Shown here piece after piece: positions 55,976-64,000 of a DNA stretch of 64,000 nt; position 1 is the stretch's first letter; each line of letters starts with the position of its first letter. The translations under genes were made by a program, and so were the position numbers. The DNA is from Nitrosomonas oligotropha (GTDB lineage Bacteria; Pseudomonadota; Gammaproteobacteria; Burkholderiales; Nitrosomonadaceae), in NCBI RefSeq assembly GCF_900106555.1, contig NZ_FNOE01000016.1, forward strand, positions 1 to 64,000, read 5' to 3'. Below the pieces are notes generated by a model. That model had not been told where the DNA came from, ran no database searches, and saw nothing but the letters and a program-made list of their open reading frames with translations.

Positions 55976-57391
55976 ATGAATAATGACCCTGCATTGCAAC
56001 AAGATGATACTAAAAAAACCTGGTCGGGCCGTTTCAATGAACCGGTTTCAGCGCTGGTGGAACGTTATACCGCTTCCGTGAGTTTTGATCAACGCTTGAC
56101 GGAATACGATATCCAGGGATCGTTGGCGCACGCGCAGATGCTGGCGGAACAAGGCATTATCAGCGCTGCCGATTTAACCGCTATCCAGCAAGGCATGCAG
56201 CAGATCCGTGACGAAATTCGCAATCATCAATTTGTCTGGTTGCAGGAACTGGAAGATGTGCACTTGAATATTGAAAAGCGTTTGACCGCGTTGGTCGGTG
56301 ATGCCGGAAAACGGCTGCATACCGGCCGTTCACGCAATGATCAGGTAGCGACGGATATCCGCTTATTTTTACGTACCGCAATCGACGAAATTATCAGTCT
56401 GATCAAGGCCATGCAACACGCATTGCTTAGTCTGGCGGAACAGCATATCCATACGATCATGCCCGGCTTTACCCATCTGCAAGTGGCACAGCCGGTGTCG
56501 TTCGGCCATCACCTGATGGCGTATTTTGAAATGCTGAAACGCGACGTTGAACGCTTGACCGATTGCCGTAAACGGGTGAATCAGCTGCCGCTCGGCGCCG
56601 CCGCGCTGGCCGGCACGAGTTATCCGATCAATCGCGAGCGGGTTGCACAATTGCTCGATTTTGAGGCTGTTTGCCAGAATTCGCTGGACGCCGTCTCAGA
56701 CCGCGATTTTGCGATCGAATTCAGTGCCTGTGCGGCGCTCATCATGACGCACTTGTCACGCATGTCGGAAGAATTCATTTTATGGATGAATCCGGCGTTC
56801 GGTTTTATTCAATTGGCTGATCGCTTCTGCACCGGTTCTTCCATCATGCCGCAGAAAAAAAATCCCGATGTGCCGGAACTGGTGCGCGGCAAAACCGGGC
56901 GCGTCAACGGACATCTGGTGGCGCTACTAACGCTGATGAAAGCGCAACCGCTGGCATACAATAAGGATAATCAGGAAGACAAAGAACCGCTTTTTGATAC
57001 TGTAGACACTTTGACCGATACACTGCGGATTTACGCCGACATGCTCGGCGGCGTGCGCGTTAATCAAGAGACGATGCGTGCATCGGCACTTCGCGGTTAT
57101 GCCACTGCTACAGACTTGGCAGATTATCTGGTCAAAAAAGGTATTCCATTTCGTGATGCGCACGAAATCGTGGCCAAAGCGGTGCAGTTCGCTGAACAAA
57201 AAGGCTGCGATCTCAGTAAGCTTGAATTGAATGAATTGCAACAATTCTCGATACAAATTGAATCCGATATTTTTGCCGTATTAACGTTGGAAGGATCGAT
57301 GAATAGCCGGAATCACACCGGTGGCACTGCACCGGAGCAAGTGCAGGCAGCGATTCAAAAAGCTAAGGCATGGTTGCCGTGGAAGATGTAA
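55976..57391 (+). CDS. argH: Argininosuccinate lyase
   Basis: A 471-residue enzyme of the fumarase/aspartase superfamily: [20 protein letters not shown] at the start, [17 protein letters not shown] near 113 and the signature [16 protein letters not shown] near 287. It makes arginine and fumarate from argininosuccinate. It starts the run argH, fructosamine-kinase-like, pyrG, eno, ftsB. Confidence 0.98.
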   Translation: MNNDPALQQDDTKKTWSGRFNEPVSALVERYTASVSFDQRLTEYDIQGSLAHAQMLAEQGIISAADLTAIQQGMQQIRDEIRNHQFVWLQELEDVHLNIEKRLTALVGDAGKRLHTGRSRNDQVATDIRLFLRTAIDEIISLIKAMQHALLSLAEQHIHTIMPGFTHLQVAQPVSFGHHLMAYFEMLKRDVERLTDCRKRVNQLPLGAAALAGTSYPINRERVAQLLDFEAVCQNSLDAVSDRDFAIEFSACAALIMTHLSRMSEEFILWMNPAFGFIQLADRFCTGSSIMPQKKNPDVPELVRGKTGRVNGHLVALLTLMKAQPLAYNKDNQEDKEPLFDTVDTLTDTLRIYADMLGGVRVNQETMRASALRGYATATDLADYLVKKGIPFRDAHEIVAKAVQFAEQKGCDLSKLELNELQQFSIQIESDIFAVLTLEGSMNSRNHTGGTAPEQVQAAIQKAKAWLPWKM

Positions 57392-57394
57392 AAC

Positions 57395-58279
57395 ATGCAG
57401 GTATGGCATGACATCAGTGCACAAATTTCTGCTGTCACAAATGCGCTTTTCAAAGTAAAAGAATCACGCTCGATTGGCGGCGGTTGTATCAATCAGACGT
57501 ATTGCATCACCGATGGTGCGCAGCGTTTTTTTATCAAGCTCAACACACCTGGCAACCTTTCAATGTTCGAGGCTGAAGCCGCCGGTCTCGTGGAAATTCA
57601 TCGGTCGAAGACACTGCGGGTTCCTCTGCCCATTTGCTATGGACAAAATGATCAAGCCGCATGGCTGGTTTTGGAATATCTCGATTTAAATAGCGGTATG
57701 CGTGGCAAAGCAGCGGATTTAGGCAAGCAATTGGCTGCCATGCATCGCACAACTTCAAAACAATTCGGCTGGGTGCGCGACAACACCATCGGGCAAACCC
57801 TGCAAGTCAATACGCCGTCCTCGGATTGGGTCAATTTCTGGCGTACGCAGCGATTGGGTTTTCAATTGGATCTGGCCAAAACCAATGGGCATAACGGCAA
57901 GCTGCAAAAGATGGGAGAGCAATTGTTGATTAATCTGGATAAATTTTTCCCCGATGCATCGCCGCTTCCCGCACTGCTGCATGGCGATCTATGGAGCGGC
58001 AATTATGCTTATGACGGCAACGGAATTCCGGTATTATTTGATCCGGCGGTTTATTATGGCGACCGGGAAGCGGATATCGCCATGACCGAACTTTTCGGCG
58101 GTTTCCCTGCCGATTTTTATTCTGCTTACCGGTATGATTATCCATTGGATTCCGGTTATAATATTCGCAAATTGGTTTATAACCTCTATCACATTCTTAA
58201 TCATTTGAATCTTTTTGGTAGCAGTTACCGGCATCAAACTGAACAAACGATCAATACGTTACTCGCTGAAATTCATTAA
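57395..58279 (+). CDS. Fructosamine/ketosamine-3-kinase family protein
   Basis: A 294-residue protein starting 3 nt after argH. It has SIGGGCINQTYCITDGAQRF near residue 26, the FFIKLN Lys, the catalytic LLHGDLWSGNYAYDGNGIPV near 193, and VLFDPAVYYGDREADIAMTE with the metal Asp near 210. This family phosphorylates protein-bound sugars to trigger deglycation. The real substrate here is inferred. Confidence 0.93.
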   Translation: MQVWHDISAQISAVTNALFKVKESRSIGGGCINQTYCITDGAQRFFIKLNTPGNLSMFEAEAAGLVEIHRSKTLRVPLPICYGQNDQAAWLVLEYLDLNSGMRGKAADLGKQLAAMHRTTSKQFGWVRDNTIGQTLQVNTPSSDWVNFWRTQRLGFQLDLAKTNGHNGKLQKMGEQLLINLDKFFPDASPLPALLHGDLWSGNYAYDGNGIPVLFDPAVYYGDREADIAMTELFGGFPADFYSAYRYDYPLDSGYNIRKLVYNLYHILNHLNLFGSSYRHQTEQTINTLLAEIH

Positions 58280-58357
58280 TAAATACTGGACGCCCTATCC
58301 GCTCGGAGCCATGCAATTCAATTTTATCGATCTCATGAATTTTTCTCATTGCGATAA

Positions 58358-60040
<1,683 letters not shown>

Positions 60041-60127
60041 TTCAACAGAAAATTGCAGGCAGCAAAGCCAAAAATACTAGAAATTACCGCCAGTCATACC
60101 AAAGATAAAGAAACAACAATCACTTAA

Positions 60128-61428
<1,301 letters not shown>

Positions 61429-61429
<1 letters not shown>

Positions 61430-61737
61430 TGAAGTTATTGAGTTTTCTCCTGCTCGTCGCTATTGCCGCAATGCAATACCCATTATGGCTTGGAAAAGCA
61501 AGCTGGCTGAGGGTGTGGCAAGTGGATCAGGAGGTCATTGCGGCACGAGCGGAAAATTTACAGTTGCAAAATCGTAACAACATGCTCGAAGCTGAAGTCA
61601 ACGATCTGAAGCAAGGACTTGAAGCAATTGAAGAACGTGCCCGTAGCGACTTGGGCATGATCAAAGAAGACGAGATCCTCTTTCAGATCGTCAGAAATAC
61701 TCAGCCCCAATCCACGCAATCTAATCCTGCGCAATAA
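61429..61737 (+). CDS. ftsB: Cell division protein FtsB
   Basis: A 102-residue bitopic protein: membrane helix near 3-21 (LLSFLLLVAIAAMQYPLW), then a coiled coil (EVIAARAENLQLQNRNNMLE) and ERARSDLGMIKEDEILFQIV, the FtsB/DivIC end. It forms the FtsQBL complex of the divisome. TAATG overlap with eno, the common arrangement in proteobacteria. Confidence 0.96.
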
Positions 61738-61776
61738 ATTTCCGCGAACTCTTGAGAAAATTGCGCGCCTAAAACC

Positions 61777-61818
61777 AAGCCGGGCAGCTGCATCAATTCG
61801 TTTGCAATCGCCCGGCTT
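61777..61818 (+). terminator. Terminator-like hairpin after ftsB
   Basis: AAGCCGGGC (61777-61785) and GCCCGGCTT (61810-61818) form a perfect 9-bp stem with a 24-nt loop, 40 nt after the ftsB stop. The long loop makes it less typical. Confidence 0.6.
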
Positions 61819-61919
61819 AAGCAGAAAATTTTAACTATAATTTGCTTGAAAAATGATCAGAAATTCATATATCAATACCAGTCTTGTTTTGTATTCGATA
61901 AACACCAAGGAGTAAAAGA

Positions 61920-62801
61920 ATGAAAAGAATTCTTCTTTTTTTAGCCACTAATTTAGCCATTGTTGTTGTGCTAAGTATCACCTTGCGTTTGCTTGGCGTT
62001 GAAAAAATCCTCGATGCGCAAGGGACCGGCCTGAATATCAACTCCCTGCTGATATTCGCAGCGGTATTCGGTTTTGGCGGTTCGTTTATGTCGCTTGCTT
62101 TGTCCAAATGGACTGCAAAACGCTTTACTGGCGCTCAAGTGATCGAAATGCCGCGAAACGCACATGAGCATTGGCTGGTCACCACAGTGCAACGGCAGGC
62201 TGCGGCGGCTGGAATCGGTATGCCAGAAGTCGCTATTTACGATGCGCCGGATGTTAATGCATTCGCCACCGGTATGTCGCGCAATGATGCGCTGGTTGCG
62301 GTGAGCACCGGTCTTCTCAACACCATGAGCCAGGATGAAGCCGAAGCAGTGTTGGCGCATGAAGTCAGTCATATCGCTAATGGTGATATGGTAACTCTGG
62401 CGTTGATTCAAGGTGTCGTTAACACATTTGTCATTTTCCTGTCGCGTGTCATCGGTCACACCGTCGATCGTGTCATATTCAAAACGGAAGAAGGTCATGG
62501 CCCTGCCTTCTGGATTACCAACATCGTTGCCGAAATCGTACTCGGTGTGCTGGCCAGCATTATCGTCATGTGGTTTAGCCGTCAGCGTGAATTTCGCGCC
62601 GATGCAGGCGGCGCCAGTCTGGCTGGAAGAGCAAAAATGATTGCCGCACTTCGCCGCCTGCAATTGGTGCATGAACAAGCGCACTTACCCAATCAACTCG
62701 CTGCTTTTGGTATTTCCGGCGGCAGTAACGGATTTTCGCGCTTATTTATGTCGCACCCACCGCTGGAAGAAAGAATCGCAGCACTTGAGGCGCAACACTA
62801 G
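61920..62801 (+). CDS. htpX: Membrane protease HtpX
   Basis: A 293-residue zinc metalloprotease of the inner membrane. It has four membrane helices (6-26, 37-60, about 160-180 and 195-215), the zinc motif [11 protein letters not shown] near residue 144, and a further Glu in [15 protein letters not shown] near 225. AAGGAG lies 7 nt before the ATG. It takes part in membrane protein quality control. A perfect terminator follows. Confidence 0.98.
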   Translation: MKRILLFLATNLAIVVVLSITLRLLGVEKILDAQGTGLNINSLLIFAAVFGFGGSFMSLALSKWTAKRFTGAQVIEMPRNAHEHWLVTTVQRQAAAAGIGMPEVAIYDAPDVNAFATGMSRNDALVAVSTGLLNTMSQDEAEAVLAHEVSHIANGDMVTLALIQGVVNTFVIFLSRVIGHTVDRVIFKTEEGHGPAFWITNIVAEIVLGVLASIIVMWFSRQREFRADAGGASLAGRAKMIAALRRLQLVHEQAHLPNQLAAFGISGGSNGFSRLFMSHPPLEERIAALEAQH

Positions 62802-62832
62802 AATTGTAACGCAGACGTCTCTGTTACTCACG

Positions 62833-62875
62833 GCAAAACGCCGTACCGGTTGGCTGGTACGGCGTTTTGCTTTTA
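62833..62875 (+). terminator. Rho-independent terminator of htpX
   Basis: GCAAAACGCCGTACC (62833-62847) and GGTACGGCGTTTTGC (62856-62870) form a perfect 15-bp stem with an 8-nt loop, followed by TTTTAT. Confidence 0.92.
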
Positions 62876-62923
62876 TGTTGCCGAGTAAACGTTAAAAACT
62901 GCGCTATCTGTTTCAACTATGAA

Positions 62924-63271
62924 TCAATAGGATGTTTCGCGCGAGAAATCTTGCCAGATAAAGGGGGGATTAACCGATGGTTTGGTTGGAATAAAGAAAG
63001 TTGCGGCATCCAGCACACCTATCAAGCTGCGGCCAACCGTATGCATGATACCCATTCCCAACCCGATGGTAATACCATAAGCCGGTCCTTCTTTTTGGCT
63101 GGTCAAAATAATATTCTTCGGCAGTTCCACCCAACCAGTCACTGCATTCGCTACACCGCTGGCAAATTTCTCGGCTGAATTATTAACATAGCTGTCAGAT
63201 GCAATCACTTGAGACGAGAAAAGAAATAGTATTGAAAACACCCAAGACAGTTTAACAATGCTTCTCATCAA
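62924..63271 (-). CDS. Exosortase system-associated protein, TIGR04073 family
   Basis: A 115-residue protein with a signal peptide (LSWVFSILFLFSSQVIA) and the family sequence KFASGVANAVTGWVELPKNI, GPAYGITIGLGMGIMHTVGR, VLDAATFFIPTKP. This family appears in genomes with exosortase/PEP-CTERM sorting, which fits the PEP-CTERM genes elsewhere in the window. It is probably membrane or envelope associated. Role unknown. Confidence 0.88.
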   Translation of the reverse strand: MMRSIVKLSWVFSILFLFSSQVIASDSYVNNSAEKFASGVANAVTGWVELPKNIILTSQKEGPAYGITIGLGMGIMHTVGRSLIGVLDAATFFIPTKPSVNPPFIWQDFSRETSY

Positions 63272-63753
63272 AAAATCTCCTTTATACAGTTTTATAATTA
63301 AATTTCTGTTTCTAACAAAGAAATGGCAGAAATATGGCGAAAGTTTACCTTGTCATATTTAAACAGACAATTTTAATTTAGCAGAAATTACGGAATAAAA
63401 TCGGGTAATAAGTAAGGTCTGCCGGATTCTCTCGTTGCCTCATGCTGCAAAATATTCGCTAATGTTCATATTCCTTTCATGATCCCGCTTCTGGCGGATA
63501 TTTGCCGACAATTCCTCATCTTGCCGCAAGAAGAAAGCTTTTACAATGGTTGCTGCAGCAATGCCGTTATTATAAATCTATCAAATTAAATCAATGACTT
63601 TATCTTAATATTTCATACTTTGCATAAGGATTGTATGACAAATCACTCTGTTAAAAATATTGCGATAGAATCAGTAAAGAAAGCTTCTGGCATCAATAAA
63701 TCCCTACCGGATAATCATCCAGTTTGATAAATCTATTATAGGATAGGTGTTTT
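63272..63753. other. 482-bp intergenic region with possible gene remnants
   Basis: No full gene was seen. On the minus strand about 44 codons open to a TGA near 63440 (AFFLRQDEELSANIRQKRDH) look like the end of a broken gene. On the plus strand a 30-codon ORF (63635-63727, MTNHSVKNIAIESVKKASGI) has AAGGA upstream. Neither is strong enough to call. Confidence 0.3.
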
Positions 63754-64000
63754 ATGCAAAAAGGAAATGACACCTTGCAGATAAGAATCATGAATTTCAA
63801 AACCATGTCAGTTCTTGTCCATTTGTTAAATTTAAAATGCACCGATAATGAAAAATTATTTCATTACGGCACAAAAAATTTCCTGCTAATCATGCTCATG
63901 AGTGTCGCTTTGTTATCGATGCCAAAAGCATTTGCATGGGATGTATCCGTTAAGCCGATTTCCGACAAGCTTGTATTAAAAACAAATGACACGCGATGGA
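63754..64000 (+). CDS. Secreted protein, 5' part (cut by window end)
   Basis: An ATG with AGGATAGGTG upstream opens a frame that is still open at the window edge (82 codons seen). A long n-region precedes a hydrophobic segment (NFLLIMLMSVALLSMPKAFA) with cleavage likely after AFA; the mature part starts WDVSVKPISDKLVLK. Inner methionines would give a shorter signal. Family cannot be told from this part. Confidence 0.6.
   Translation, partial: MQKGNDTLQIRIMNFKTMSVLVHLLNLKCTDNEKLFHYGTKNFLLIMLMSVALLSMPKAFAWDVSVKPISDKLVLKTNDTRW

Noticed and set aside
63395..63565. Minus-strand open frame containing AFFLRQDEELSANIRQKRDH
   Set aside because: No start codon, only about 44 codons and no recognised family; mentioned only within the intergenic entry.

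Overview
The window looks like a chromosomal segment of a betaproteobacterium, most probably Nitrosomonas or a close relative in the Nitrosomonadaceae. The evidence is the tig-clpP-clpX-lon block, a groESL operon under both CIRCE and a heat-shock promoter, PEP-CTERM proteins with an exosortase-associated TIGR04073 protein, and the lptD-surA-pdxA-rsmA and ubiC-ubiA-ubiD orders. The genus is an inference from gene order and protein style; no database was searched.

Region 1 (1-8600) is accessory. A filamentous-phage (inovirus) prophage occupies at least 2342-8509. Its minus-strand structural and replication operon encodes a gpII-type replication initiator, ssDNA-binding protein, pVIII-like coat protein, small membrane proteins, pIII-like adsorption protein, pVI-like protein and Zot ATPase. 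It faces a divergent repressor across two tandem palindromic operators. A dif-like XerCD site lies at 461-488, so the element may begin there. In that case a HEPN-motif protein (911-2287) would be phage cargo.

Region 2 (8666-22634) is core genome: an EEP-family hydrolase, lon, clpX, clpP, tig, tRNA-Leu, an SDR protein that has lost its catalytic Tyr and Lys, groEL, groES, mnmA, a Nudix hydrolase, a hybrid sensor kinase and tRNA-Ser.

Region 3 (about 22744-30597) is an integrative element next to tRNA-Ser. It has a P4-type integrase, an AlpA-like regulator, two frameshifted genes of a DUF3631/zinc-finger replication module, a TubC_N-like protein, small orphans and a PEP-CTERM protein. Repeats built on TTTGTTGGTA lie at both ends.

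Region 4 (30877-41225) is lineage-specific: DUF3617 and DUF1993 proteins, a 32-codon ORF just before an MFS exporter, a large orphan lipoprotein, an SPFH protein, an OmpA-domain/ExeA-like ATPase pair, a decayed PEP-CTERM gene, and a LemA-TPM-TPM operon.

Region 5 (41284-64000) is housekeeping. It covers outer-membrane assembly and ribosome maturation (lptD, surA, pdxA, rsmA), ubiquinone synthesis (ubiC, ubiA, ubiD), a bestrophin-like channel, recG, ridA, murA, argH, a fructosamine-kinase-like protein, pyrG, eno, ftsB and htpX. It ends with a TIGR04073 protein and the 5' part of a secreted protein cut by the window edge.
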